A stretch of 64,000 nucleotides of DNA from an uncultured Paracoccaceae bacterium (GTDB lineage: Bacteria > Pseudomonadota > Alphaproteobacteria > Rhodobacterales > Rhodobacteraceae), in the NCBI GenBank assembly GCA_937895435.1, contig CALAXT010000032.1, forward strand, positions 1-64,000, written 5' to 3'. The position numbers and the translations under genes were made by a program. A model generated the notes under the pieces. The model did not search any database. It had not been told where the DNA came from and was given only the letters and a program-made list of their open reading frames with translations. Positions 52,526 to 61,039 of the stretch are shown here, one piece after another. How positions within the stretch are numbered: the stretch's first letter is position 1; the number at the start of each line of letters is the position of its first letter.

Positions 52526-53386
52526 CGGCCCGGATGGTGGTGAATGCTCTACGGTGGCGCGGCTGAATTGCCGAACTGTCCAATAGGCCAGACGCCGCAG
52601 AAAAACGGGTGACAGGCGGGCGGCGCCGCGCAACAGGGCATTGCGGATGGTTTCAAATCGGGACAAAAAACCGATCTGGCGCTGGTATTTCAGCAGCGCC
52701 AGCTCACCGCGAAAGAATGCAGGGCCCCGTCGGTGCAAATGTTCGGTGCCCGTGCGCATGTGCAACAACACCTCGGGCTGGATGGCGATCCGCCCCCCCC
52801 GGCGCAGCATCAGTGACCACAGCGCGTAATCTTCGCAGGCGATTTCGGGATAGCCACCCAAAGCCATGACTGCTGACTTACGAAAAATTGCTGCTGGATG
52901 GTTCAACGGGTTGCGCAGCCGGGCATAGCGCTGCAGGGCATCGGGGGTTGTGGGAGGGCATCGATGCCCCAAAATTTTTGTCAATTTTGCATCACATTCG
53001 GCAATCCATGCGCTGCTTGCAGCAAGATAGGGGTGGGCCTGCATAAAAGCAATTTGGCGGGAAAATCGGTCCGGGGTGCTGCGATCATCTGCATCCATCC
53101 GGGCGACCAATTCGTGTTGGCAAAGCGGCAGGCCTTCGTTCAGTGCCCCGCCCAAGCCACGGTTTTGCGGCAGCATCAAAACCTCAAACCGTGCACCAAG
53201 CATACCTTGCCACGTCGCCAGAACGGCGGCTGTTTCATCTGTGATTGGGCCATCGCCCACCACCACGATTTGATCTGGGCGCACGCTTTGATTTGCCCAG
53301 ATACTGTCCAAGGCGCAGCCCAGATGGGCGGGCGTGTCTTTGGCGTAAACGGCCATCAGCACGCTGAACTTTGGTTGGGGGGGCAT
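52520..53386 (-). CDS. Family 2 glycosyltransferase
   Basis: About 288 residues from the ATG at 53386 (an ATG at 53425 would add 13). The GT-A fold is shown by FSVLMAVYAKD at the start, VVVGDGPITDETAAVL, NRGLGGALNEGL and the DxD motif ARMDADDRSTPDRFSRQ. NHPAAIFRKSAVMALGGYPEIACEDYALWSLMLRRG contains the ED motif of the acceptor region. No membrane helix is evident. It resembles enzymes that add sugars to surface polysaccharides; donor and acceptor are unknown. It is a single gene, divergent from ettA, and its last bases overlap the PfkB gene. Confidence 0.85.
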   Translation of the reverse strand: MPPQPKFSVLMAVYAKDTPAHLGCALDSIWANQSVRPDQIVVVGDGPITDETAAVLATWQGMLGARFEVLMLPQNRGLGGALNEGLPLCQHELVARMDADDRSTPDRFSRQIAFMQAHPYLAASSAWIAECDAKLTKILGHRCPPTTPDALQRYARLRNPLNHPAAIFRKSAVMALGGYPEIACEDYALWSLMLRRGGRIAIQPEVLLHMRTGTEHLHRRGPAFFRGELALLKYQRQIGFLSRFETIRNALLRGAARLSPVFLRRLAYWTVRQFSRATVEHSPPSGPL

Positions 53387-53457
53387 GGTGTTGCGCTTTC
53401 TGCTGTTTTTCCCAGTTTTAATCATGACCTGCGACCCAGAGATTAACACCCTGCCAA

Positions 53458-53486
53458 TTGCCCTTTGCTGTCATCGTCGCTACATG
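53458..53486 (+). promoter_or_regulatory. Candidate promoter for ettA
   Basis: TTGCCC (53458-53463) and TACATG (53481-53486) are 17 bases apart, with the ettA start 44 bases after the -10 element. Confidence 0.4.
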
Positions 53487-53530
53487 ACAGAAAACAAAAT
53501 CCCGCGTGCGGCACTTCGGAGAATGAACAC

Positions 53531-55186
53531 ATGGCATCCTATCAATACGTCTATCACATGGAAGGTGTGTCCAAAACCTATCCGGGTGGCAAGAAATGCT
53601 TTGAAAATATCCATTTGAATTTTTTACCGGGCGTCAAAATCGGGGTGGTCGGTGTCAACGGGTCGGGTAAATCGACCCTGATGCGGATCATGGGTGGAAT
53701 CGATAAGGATTTTCAGGGCGAAGCGTGGTCGGCCAAAGGCGCGCGTGTGGGCTATTTGCCGCAGGAACCTGAGTTGGATGCCAACCTAGATGTGCGCGGC
53801 AATGTGATGCTGGGTGTGGCCACAAAAAAGGCCATTCTTGATCGTTATAACGAATTAGCGATGAACTATTCTGATGAAACCGCAGATGAAATGGCTGATT
53901 TGCAAGACCAGATTGACGCTGGCAATCTTTGGGATTTGGACAGTCAGGTTGACATCGCGATGGAGGCGCTGCGCTGCCCCGATGATGGTGCTGAGGTCAG
54001 CACGTTGTCGGGTGGTGAAAAGCGCCGTGTGGCGCTGTGCCAATTGTTGTTGTCAGCGCCTGATATGCTGCTGTTGGATGAACCGACCAACCACCTTGAT
54101 GCTGAATCAATTGCATGGCTGCAAAAGCACCTGATTGATTACCAAGGCACGATCCTGATCGTGACCCATGACCGCTATTTCTTGGATGACATCACCAGCT
54201 GGATCCTTGAACTCGATCGTGGCCGCGGCATTCCCTATGAGGGCAACTATTCCAATTGGTTGGAACAAAAGGCCAAGCGTCTGTTGCACGAAGCCCGCGA
54301 AGACAAAGCCCGCCAGAAAACACTTGAAAAAGAACTTAACTGGATTCGCGCCGGTGCCAAGGCGCGCCAAGCCAAGCAAAAAGCGCGTATTTCGAAATAT
54401 AATGAAATGGCTGGTCAATCGGTGCGTGAACGGATTTCGACCGCACAGATCATCATTCCCAATGGCGAACGTTTGGGCGGTAAGGTGATTGAGGTTGATG
54501 ATATCTCCAAACGCATGGGCGATAAGGTTCTGATTGAAAACCTGTCATTCTCAATCCCGCCGGGTGCGATTGTGGGGGTGATTGGGCCAAACGGCGCGGG
54601 TAAATCGACGCTGTTTCGTATGATCACCGGCCAAGAACAGCCTGACTCGGGCGAGATCAGCTTTGGTGACACGGTGCAGCTGAGCTATGTCGATCAGTCG
54701 CGCGACAGTCTAGATGCCAATAAAACCGTTTGGGAGGAAATTTCAGACGGGCTTGATATTGTGATTTTGGGCGATGCAGAAGTGTCCAGCCGGGCCTATT
54801 GTGGGGCGTTCAACTTTAAAGGCACTGACCAGCAGAAAAAGGTGGGCCTGTTGTCAGGTGGTGAGCGCAACCGTGTTCATATGGCGAAATTGCTGCGATC
54901 TGGCGGCAACGTGCTGCTGCTCGATGAGCCGACCAACGATCTTGATGTTGAAACCCTGCGTGCTCTGGAAGATGCGATCGAAGATTTTGCCGGTTGTGCC
55001 GTTGTCATCAGCCACGACCGTTTCTTTTTGGACCGTCTTTGTACGCACATTCTGGCCTTTGAGGGCAATGCCCATGTCGAGTGGTTCGAGGGCAACTTTG
55101 AGGCCTATGAAGAAGACAAGGCCCGCCGTCTTGGACCAGATTCGTTGCAGCCCAAGCGGGTTCTCTATAAAAAATTCACCCGCTAA
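53531..55186 (+). CDS. ettA: Energy-dependent translational throttle protein EttA (ABC-F)
   Basis: A 551-residue soluble protein with two ABC ATPase domains and no membrane part. P-loops are GVNGSGKST and GPNGAGKST; signatures are LSGGEKRR and LSGGERNR, and both Walker B motifs end in LLLDEPTN. The linker between them carries the basic, Arg/Lys-rich P-site tRNA interaction region (ELNWIRAGAKARQAKQKARI). EttA binds the ribosomal E site and gates the first elongation step according to ATP/ADP. The ATG at 53531 (MASYQYVYHMEGVSKTYPGGKK) is the family start. Confidence 0.96.
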   Translation: MASYQYVYHMEGVSKTYPGGKKCFENIHLNFLPGVKIGVVGVNGSGKSTLMRIMGGIDKDFQGEAWSAKGARVGYLPQEPELDANLDVRGNVMLGVATKKAILDRYNELAMNYSDETADEMADLQDQIDAGNLWDLDSQVDIAMEALRCPDDGAEVSTLSGGEKRRVALCQLLLSAPDMLLLDEPTNHLDAESIAWLQKHLIDYQGTILIVTHDRYFLDDITSWILELDRGRGIPYEGNYSNWLEQKAKRLLHEAREDKARQKTLEKELNWIRAGAKARQAKQKARISKYNEMAGQSVRERISTAQIIIPNGERLGGKVIEVDDISKRMGDKVLIENLSFSIPPGAIVGVIGPNGAGKSTLFRMITGQEQPDSGEISFGDTVQLSYVDQSRDSLDANKTVWEEISDGLDIVILGDAEVSSRAYCGAFNFKGTDQQKKVGLLSGGERNRVHMAKLLRSGGNVLLLDEPTNDLDVETLRALEDAIEDFAGCAVVISHDRFFLDRLCTHILAFEGNAHVEWFEGNFEAYEEDKARRLGPDSLQPKRVLYKKFTR

Positions 55187-55238
55187 GCGTGGATTGATCG
55201 CAGCCCCCTGCCATTTCGGTGGGGGGGTGTAATCGCGC

Positions 55239-55268
55239 TTGAACTCTGCCCCATGGCGGTGGTATCAA
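55239..55268 (+). promoter_or_regulatory. Candidate promoter for tRNA-Gly
   Basis: TTGAAC (55239-55244) and TATCAA (55263-55268) are 18 bases apart; the mature tRNA begins 10 bases after the -10 element. Confidence 0.45.
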
Positions 55269-55277
55269 AAACTCAGC

Positions 55278-55351
55278 GCGGGCGTTGTGTAATGGTAAGA
55301 CCTTAGCCTTCCAAGCTAAAGACGCGGGTTCGATTCCCGCCGCCCGCTCCA
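55278..55351 (+). tRNA. tRNA-Gly (anticodon TCC)
   Basis: A 74-base cloverleaf with encoded CCA. The acceptor stem GCGGGCG (55278-55284) pairs with CGCCCGC (55341-55347), followed by T and CCA. The anticodon stem TTAGC/GCTAA encloses the loop CTTCCAA with anticodon TCC at 55310-55312. The T arm shows GGTTCGATTCC. It decodes GGA and, by wobble, GGG. Confidence 0.97.
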
Positions 55352-55677
55352 TTCCTTGGAAAATATGTTTTTTGCAATGCTTCGGCTGACGCTTTGGGCG
55401 TGTTGCTGGGTGCGACGGGCCGTTTGTGCTTGGTATAAAAAATCATGCTCCCTTGCACAAAAGACCAACGCCCCAACTGTGTGCAGGGGTTTGGGTTTCT
55501 CTTCTGATTTTTTGCAAATATCAGGACAAGGCATCGCGTTTCGTGCCCAGCCAAGGACGTTATCCCACCTTTGGCATTTGACGGACGAAAAAATAGAATA
55601 TCTTTGGGGTCTTGATCGCTGCTGGAAAACGTTCCTGTGGCTTTCTCTTATATGGCACATCAAAAAGGTTCCCTGAT
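55352..55677. other. 326-base region without a recognisable gene
   Basis: Between tRNA-Gly and the carbonic anhydrase gene. A 106-codon open frame on the plus strand is present but its composition (many Trp and Cys) and lack of a ribosome-binding site argue against coding. A TTGACG at 55579-55584 may be the -35 element for the downstream gene. Nothing else is evident. Confidence 0.5.
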
Positions 55678-56262
55678 ATGAGCAAGATCGTACAAGAGGT
55701 CGTTGCGGCCAACAAAAAATATGCGGCTGATTTTGGTGAGAAATCAGAACTTGGGCTGCCGCCAGCACGGGGCTTTGCAATTTTGACCTGCATGGATGCC
55801 CGGCTTGATCCTGCCAAATACGCAGGACTGGCCGAGGGGGATGCCCATGTCATTCGGAATGCGGGTGGGCGCGCCAGCGATGATGCGATCAGATCGCTTG
55901 TCATTTCACACAAATTGCTGGGCACGCAGGAATGGTTTGTCATTCACCATACCGACTGTGGTATGGAACTGTTCACGTCAGAGATCATCGGGGATTTGCT
56001 GGAAACCAGCCTGAAAACCGCAACAATCGACGCCGATGGTTGGAAAAATCAAACGACTGAGGGTGGATCGGTTGCAGGGAAATACATCAACTGGCTGACA
56101 TTCAAAGACAATGCGCAGTCGGTTTTAGAGGACGTTGTGCGCATTCGCACCCATCCTTTGGTCCCCGCATATATTCCGATCTATGGCTACATCTATGATT
56201 GCAAGACGGGATTGTTGGTTGAGGTGCCCGCCGCCTCGCAAGCGGGGCAGGTGACAGCCTAA
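55678..56262 (+). CDS. Beta-class carbonic anhydrase
   Basis: A 194-residue zinc enzyme that interconverts carbon dioxide and bicarbonate. The zinc ligands are Cys38 (in ILTCMDAR), His91 and Cys94 (in IHHTDCGM). The Asp40-Arg42 pair that activates the zinc water is present. Spacing and the [15 protein letters not shown] block match the short subgroup typified by mycobacterial Rv1284. The start is the ATG at 55678, 7 bases after an AAGG site. It is a single gene followed by a terminator; it probably supplies bicarbonate to carboxylases. Confidence 0.92.
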   Translation: MSKIVQEVVAANKKYAADFGEKSELGLPPARGFAILTCMDARLDPAKYAGLAEGDAHVIRNAGGRASDDAIRSLVISHKLLGTQEWFVIHHTDCGMELFTSEIIGDLLETSLKTATIDADGWKNQTTEGGSVAGKYINWLTFKDNAQSVLEDVVRIRTHPLVPAYIPIYGYIYDCKTGLLVEVPAASQAGQVTA

Positions 56263-56272
56263 GATATCGCTG

Positions 56273-56303
56273 CCCCCGCCGCAAAATTTGTTGGCGGGGG
56301 TTT
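56273..56303 (+). terminator. Intrinsic terminator after the carbonic anhydrase gene
   Basis: CCCCCGCC (56273-56280) pairs with GGCGGGGG (56293-56300); the interior CAAA/TTTG can extend the stem. TTT follows. Confidence 0.75.
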
Positions 56304-56362
56304 GACCAACCGTTGCGAGCCCCTATCTTTCCAATGTAGAAATAGAACGCGGTGGTGGGGCT

Positions 56363-56725
56363 ATGGTGCGATGCTTGGTGGCTGTTTTTTGTGGTTTTTT
56401 GGCAAACCCAGCGCTGGCCAATGATTTTATGCCTGTGCGCGATCGGTCTGAGTTTTTAAACCTGATACAAGAAAAACAACTGCGCGTTGGGCTGTATAAT
56501 CTGACGCTGCATGTCACACCCGATGGGAAAATCCATGGGCAGGCATTGGGCTGGGGCATCACTGGCACGTGGGATTGGCAAGATGGCTATTTTTGCCGCA
56601 ATATGGATTGGTCGGGGTATGAAATTGGGCCTGATTGCCAATTGGTCGAAGCCCGGCAGGGCAAAACCCTGCGGTTTACTGCTGAAAAGGGCACGGGCAA
56701 AAGCGCGTCGTTTCGCCTGCGCTAA
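56363..56725 (+). CDS. Small exported protein of unknown function
   Basis: A 120-residue protein with a signal peptide (about 1-19, ending NPALAND), so the mature form of about 100 residues is periplasmic. The mature part starts DFMPVRDRSEFLNLI and contains LTLHVTPDGKIHGQALGWGITGTWDWQDGYFCRN, then GPDCQLVEARQGKTLRFTAEKGTGKSASFRLR. Two cysteines (FCRN and PDCQ) are likely disulfide-bonded. I recall similar proteins in Rhodobacterales, sometimes labelled dihydrodipicolinate reductase, a label nothing in this sequence supports. It looks like a small beta-barrel domain. Single gene; function unknown. Confidence 0.7.
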   Translation: MVRCLVAVFCGFLANPALANDFMPVRDRSEFLNLIQEKQLRVGLYNLTLHVTPDGKIHGQALGWGITGTWDWQDGYFCRNMDWSGYEIGPDCQLVEARQGKTLRFTAEKGTGKSASFRLR

Positions 56726-56905
56726 GCCTGGCTGTGTGGTTTGTTAGATTTGGCTGTTTTGATAAAGTTAAACGGGGGCTGAGACCCCAAAAAAATCTTT
56801 TGCCCCCCTGAACCTGCCGCCCTATCCTAGCCGAAATCGGCCACCAAAAGCCGAAGGCTTGTGCCGATGTGCCACGCCGCAACGACCAAGGGAGGATGGC
56901 AGAAA

Positions 56906-58525
56906 ATGTCGCAACATTTCGATGTGCTGGGGCCAAACGCGGCCAATTATGTGGCGCTGACGCCGCTGTCTTTCATGGCGCGCGCGGCTCAGACTTTTGG
57001 CCCGGCTGAGGCCACGGTTTATGGCACACATCGCCGCACCTGGGCCGAGGTTGCTGCACGCTGTGGGGCGTTTGCATCGCGTTTGGTGGCCCATGGCATC
57101 GTACCCGGTGATACGGTGTCGGTGCTTGCGCCCAATATCCCGCAGATGTTTGAACTGCATCATTCGGTGCCGATGGCGGGGGCTGTGCTGAATGCCATCA
57201 ACACCCGGCTTGAACCTGAAACGGTCGCCTATATCCTTGATCACTCGGGGGCAAAGCTGCTGATTGCAGACACGGCTTATGCTGATCTTGTGCAGGCGGC
57301 CTTTGCGCTGATGGGGCGCAGCTTGCCGGTGATTGATATTTGCGACGATCAGGCCGGTGGGGCCGCAGGCTTTGGCCAAGCCGATTATGAGGCTGAGATC
57401 ATAGCCGGTGCGCCAGATTTCCGCCCCATATGGCCCGCGGATGAATGGGCACCGCTGGCGCTGAATTACACATCTGGCACATCTGGGCGGCCCAAGGGCG
57501 TGGTTTATCATCATCGTGGTGCATATTTGATGAGCATGGGCACGCTCGTGTCGTGGAATGTGCCAGTGGGTGCCACCTATTTGTCGGTGGTGCCGATGTT
57601 TCATTGCAATGGCTGGAACCATCCTTGGGCGATGGCGCTGATTGGGGCGCGGTTGGTTTTTACGCGTGACCCGGCACCCGCCCGCATTCTAAAGGCCATC
57701 GCGGATGAGGGGGTTGAATATTTCGGGGGGGCACCGGTTATTTTGGCGATGTTGGCTGACAGCCCTGACGCGCCCGCACAGCCCTTTTCACCAATGGTCA
57801 ATGTCTTTACTGCCGGTGCACCGCCGCCGCCTGCCGTGCTGGAAAAGTCGAAAAAATTGGGCTTTAAAATCACCCAAGTTTATGGGCTGACCGAAACCTA
57901 TGGCCATATTTCTGAATGTATTTGGCGTGATGAATGGCAAGATTTGACGCCGGCCGAACAGGCTGAAATGCAGGCCATGCAGGGCGTGGCAATGCCAATG
58001 GTGGAAGCCGTACAGGTGTTTGACCGCGAAACTGGCCGCGAGGTCCCCCATGATGGTGTCACCCAAGGCGAAATTGCGGTTCGGGGCAACACGGTCATGA
58101 GTGGCTATTTCAAAGATCCCAAAGCCACCCAAGATGCGTTTGCCGGGGGGTGGTTCTGGTCTGGGGATGCAGCAGTGGTGCATGAAAACGGCTATATCCA
58201 GATCCGTGATCGGTTGAAGGATGTGATTATTTCGGGGGGTGAAAATATCTCATCGGTTGAGATTGAGGCAGTTCTGCATCGCCACCCCGCGGTGCAGGCC
58301 GCAGCAGTTGTCGCCCGCCCAGATCCGCGTTGGGGCGAGGTGCCCTGCGCCTTTGTTGAACTGCGGATGGGCCACAGCCCCAGCCCTGATGAGATCATGG
58401 TGTTTTGCCGTGGCCAATTGGCAGGATTTAAAAGCCCAAAATTGGTAGTTTTTTGCGAATTGCCCAAAACATCCACCGGCAAAATTCAAAAATTTGTGCT
58501 GCGTGAGCAAGCGCGGCAGCTTTGA
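56906..58525 (+). CDS. Acyl-CoA synthetase, DmdB/medium-chain fatty acid type
   Basis: A 539-residue AMP-binding (ANL) enzyme. The phosphate loop is NYTSGTSGRPKGVVYHHRGAYL, the aromatic/A5 segment ITQVYGLTETYGHISECIW, the hinge RDRLKDVIISGGENISSVEIE, and the C-terminal lysine KTSTGKIQKFVLR. The VPMFHCNGWNHPWAMA motif places it in the branch holding 3-methylmercaptopropionyl-CoA ligase (DmdB, demethylation of DMSP) and medium-chain ligases. The substrate is not decided by sequence, and no other dmd genes are near. The ATG at 56906 lies 11 bases after GGAGG. Confidence 0.83.
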   Translation: MSQHFDVLGPNAANYVALTPLSFMARAAQTFGPAEATVYGTHRRTWAEVAARCGAFASRLVAHGIVPGDTVSVLAPNIPQMFELHHSVPMAGAVLNAINTRLEPETVAYILDHSGAKLLIADTAYADLVQAAFALMGRSLPVIDICDDQAGGAAGFGQADYEAEIIAGAPDFRPIWPADEWAPLALNYTSGTSGRPKGVVYHHRGAYLMSMGTLVSWNVPVGATYLSVVPMFHCNGWNHPWAMALIGARLVFTRDPAPARILKAIADEGVEYFGGAPVILAMLADSPDAPAQPFSPMVNVFTAGAPPPPAVLEKSKKLGFKITQVYGLTETYGHISECIWRDEWQDLTPAEQAEMQAMQGVAMPMVEAVQVFDRETGREVPHDGVTQGEIAVRGNTVMSGYFKDPKATQDAFAGGWFWSGDAAVVHENGYIQIRDRLKDVIISGGENISSVEIEAVLHRHPAVQAAAVVARPDPRWGEVPCAFVELRMGHSPSPDEIMVFCRGQLAGFKSPKLVVFCELPKTSTGKIQKFVLREQARQL

Positions 58526-58548
58526 CACATCTGTGACCTTCCGCCCTC

Positions 58549-58577
58549 TTGGCCTTTGGCGGTCAAGCGCCTAGATT
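58549..58577 (+). promoter_or_regulatory. Candidate promoter giving a leaderless ccmF mRNA
   Basis: TTGGCC (58549-58554) and TAGATT (58572-58577) are exactly 17 bases apart. The ccmF ATG begins at 58584, where transcription would start. No ribosome-binding site precedes the ATG, which fits a leaderless message. Confidence 0.45.
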
Positions 58578-58583
58578 ACCTAC

Positions 58584-60569
58584 ATGATTATTGAACTGGG
58601 CCATCTTGCTTTGATTCTCGCCTTTGCACTTTCGCTGGTGCAAATGGTCGTTCCCATGATTGGTGCGCACAAAGGCTGGCGCCCGTGGATGGATATCGCC
58701 AATCCTTTGGCCAAGATACAGTTTTTGCTAACGGCAGTGGCGTTCGGGGCCCTGACCTATGGCTTTGTTGTTTCTGATTTTTCGCTGAGCGTGGTGGTGG
58801 CCAATTCGCACACAGCCAAGCCTATGCTTTACAAAGTAGCAGGGGTCTGGGGTAACCACGAAGGCTCAATGTTGCTTTGGGTGTTGATTATCACGCTCTT
58901 TGGGGCTGCGGCGTCCGTTTTTGGAGGGGGGCTGCCTGACGCGCTGCGCGCCCGTGTTTTGGCTGTGCAATCGGCGATTGGCGCTGCTTTTTTCGCCTTT
59001 ATCCTGTTTACGTCGAACCCGTTTGAACGGCTGGCTGTGCCGCCGATGAATGGGCAAGATTTAAACCCGTTGTTGCAAGACCCCGGTTTGGCCTTTCACC
59101 CGCCGTTTCTTTATCTCGGCTATGTCGGGCTTTCGATGGCGTTTAGCTTTGCTGTCGCAGCATTGATTGAGGGTCGCGTGGATGCGGCCTGGGGGCGCTG
59201 GGTGCGGCCTTGGACATTGGCGGCTTGGGTGTTTTTGACAATCGGGATCGCGCTGGGGTCATGGTGGGCCTATTACGAACTGGGTTGGGGCGGATTTTGG
59301 TTTTGGGATCCGGTGGAAAACGCCAGTTTCATGCCATGGCTTTTTGCGTGTGCGTTGCTGCATTCAGCGATCGTGGTTGAAAAACGTGAGGCTTTGAAAA
59401 GCTGGACAATTCTTTTGGCAATTTTGGCCTTTGGCTTTTCGCTGATTGGCGCGTTTATTGTGCGCTCGGGCGTGCTGACATCGGTGCATGCCTTTGCCAA
59501 TGACCCTGAACGCGGCGTGTTTATCCTGTTTATCTTGGCGGCATTCATGGGCGGCGCTCTGACGCTTTATGCGGCGCGGGCGGGGGCGGTGATGCAGGCG
59601 CGTGGTGTTTTTTCATCGCTTAGCCGGGAATCTGCGCTGATTTTAAACAATGTTATCTTGGCGGTTTCAGCCTTTGTGGTGTTTGTTGGCACGGTTTGGC
59701 CGCTGGTTGCGGAAATGCTGTGGGGGCAGAAGCTGTCGGTGGGGGCACCGTTTTTCAATATGGCGTTCACGCCATTCATGCTGGTTTTGGCGATCGTGCT
59801 GCCGCTGGGTGCTTTGATCCCGTGGAAACGTGCGCCGCAAGCTGGCCGGATGTGGGGGCTTTTGGCGCCGGCCTTGGTTCTGGCCGTTGCCGTTGGGTCA
59901 TTGGCCTTTGCGTTGCAAACGGGCCGTTCTGCACTGGGCCCGGTGGGGCTGGCGCTTGGGGTGTGGTTGCTGGCGGGGGCGTTTGTTGATTTGTGGCAGC
60001 GTGCTGCGCGTGGTGGGCCGTTTGCGCGTCTGGGGCGCATGGTGCGCTTGCCGCGTGCTGATCTGGGCCGGGCGGTGGCGCATGGTGGTTTTGGTGTGAC
60101 AATGATCGGTATCGCCGCGATGACCGCGTGGCAGACCGAAGACATTCGTGTGACAACGATTGATGCCCCCTATGAGGTGGCGGGTTATACCATCACGCTT
60201 GAACGTGTGGCCGACCTTGATGGGCCAAATTACCGCACGACGATGGCGCAGATGCGGTTTGAGCGCCCCGGTTATGCGCCCATCACGCTGCTGCCAGAAA
60301 AGCGGTTTTACCCGGTGGCTGCGATGCCCACGACCGAGGCTGCGATTGACAATGGGATCTGGCGCGACCTTTACGCGGTGATTGGTGATCGGCAGGCCGA
60401 TGGTGGCTGGGCGGTTCGGGTCTATGTTAAGCCGCTTGCCAATTGGATTTGGTTGGGGGCGCTGATGATGGCCATTGGCGGTGGGCTAAGCCTGTCAGAT
60501 CGGCGGATGCGTTTGGCAGCGGGGGCGGCCAAGTCGCCCAAACCCAACCTTGCGGTGCCTGCGGAATGA
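58584..60569 (+). CDS. ccmF: Cytochrome c maturation heme lyase CcmF
   Basis: A 661-residue membrane protein with about 15 hydrophobic segments, part of the system I complex that attaches heme to apocytochromes c in the periplasm. The tryptophan-rich heme-handling motif GGFWFWDPVENASFMPWL is intact, with conserved histidines nearby (VWGNHEGSMLLW and the LLHSAIVVEK region). A large periplasmic domain lies near the C terminus (about 510-620). It overlaps ccmH by 4 bases. Clients include the lipid-anchored cytochrome at 9.1 kb. The other ccm genes are not in the window. Confidence 0.97.
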   Translation: MIIELGHLALILAFALSLVQMVVPMIGAHKGWRPWMDIANPLAKIQFLLTAVAFGALTYGFVVSDFSLSVVVANSHTAKPMLYKVAGVWGNHEGSMLLWVLIITLFGAAASVFGGGLPDALRARVLAVQSAIGAAFFAFILFTSNPFERLAVPPMNGQDLNPLLQDPGLAFHPPFLYLGYVGLSMAFSFAVAALIEGRVDAAWGRWVRPWTLAAWVFLTIGIALGSWWAYYELGWGGFWFWDPVENASFMPWLFACALLHSAIVVEKREALKSWTILLAILAFGFSLIGAFIVRSGVLTSVHAFANDPERGVFILFILAAFMGGALTLYAARAGAVMQARGVFSSLSRESALILNNVILAVSAFVVFVGTVWPLVAEMLWGQKLSVGAPFFNMAFTPFMLVLAIVLPLGALIPWKRAPQAGRMWGLLAPALVLAVAVGSLAFALQTGRSALGPVGLALGVWLLAGAFVDLWQRAARGGPFARLGRMVRLPRADLGRAVAHGGFGVTMIGIAAMTAWQTEDIRVTTIDAPYEVAGYTITLERVADLDGPNYRTTMAQMRFERPGYAPITLLPEKRFYPVAAMPTTEAAIDNGIWRDLYAVIGDRQADGGWAVRVYVKPLANWIWLGALMMAIGGGLSLSDRRMRLAAGAAKSPKPNLAVPAE

Positions 60570-61024
60570 TAGCGCGTTGGGTGCTTTTCTTTGGCCTGCT
60601 GGCGCTGCCGGTGTGGGCTGTACAACCTGATGAAATGCTAAAAGACCCAGAGCTTGAGGCCCGCGCCCGTGCGTTGTCGACCAATCTGCGCTGTTTGGTT
60701 TGTCGCAACGAATCTATTGATGAATCGCACGCAAGCCTTGCGCGTGACCTGCGAATTTTGCTGCGTGAACGCCTGGCTGAGGGTGACACTGACACCGAAG
60801 CGGTTGCGTTTTTGGTAGATCGTTACGGTGAATATGTTTTGCTAAAGCCGCAGATGCGCGGGGCCAACCTGATCTTGTGGTGGGCGGGTCCTGCGATGTT
60901 TGTGGGTGGGTTGATTGTGGCAGGGGCCTTTGTGCGCCGCCGCCGCCGCGCTGAACCACAAGCCATGCCCCTGACGAAAGAAGAGGCCGCGCGTTTGCGC
61001 GACCTCTTGCAAGATCAGGGCTAG
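60566..61024 (+). CDS. ccmH: Cytochrome c maturation protein CcmH (Ccl2/CycL type)
   Basis: A 152-residue protein with a signal peptide (1-18), the redox motif LRCLVCRNESI (Cys43, Cys46) in a periplasmic helical bundle, and one C-terminal membrane helix (about 105-127) followed by a basic tail. It reduces the heme-binding cysteines of apocytochromes. This is the short form without the TPR part of E. coli CcmH, which in this order is a separate CcmI protein. The ATG overlaps the ccmF stop (ATGA). It converges on gltA with 15 bases between stops. Confidence 0.95.
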   Translation: MIARWVLFFGLLALPVWAVQPDEMLKDPELEARARALSTNLRCLVCRNESIDESHASLARDLRILLRERLAEGDTDTEAVAFLVDRYGEYVLLKPQMRGANLILWWAGPAMFVGGLIVAGAFVRRRRRAEPQAMPLTKEEAARLRDLLQDQG

Positions 61025-61039
61025 GCGCGCTGGGCGCAC

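Noticed and set aside
55356-55676. 106-codon open frame between tRNA-Gly and the carbonic anhydrase gene.
   Set aside because: Its composition is atypical (many Trp and Cys), it starts inside the tRNA trailer, has no ribosome-binding site and no recognisable domain.
56771-56816. CTGAGA (56779-56784) followed by GAACCTG (56810-56816), the two most conserved pieces of a TPP riboswitch, ahead of the acyl-CoA synthetase gene.
   Set aside because: The remaining core (TGCC before CTGAGA, and the AT-rich P4/P5 block ending in GCG-AGGGA) is missing, the spacing is wrong, and the downstream gene has no link to thiamine. GGGGGC/GCCCCC pairing explains the segment as a simple hairpin.
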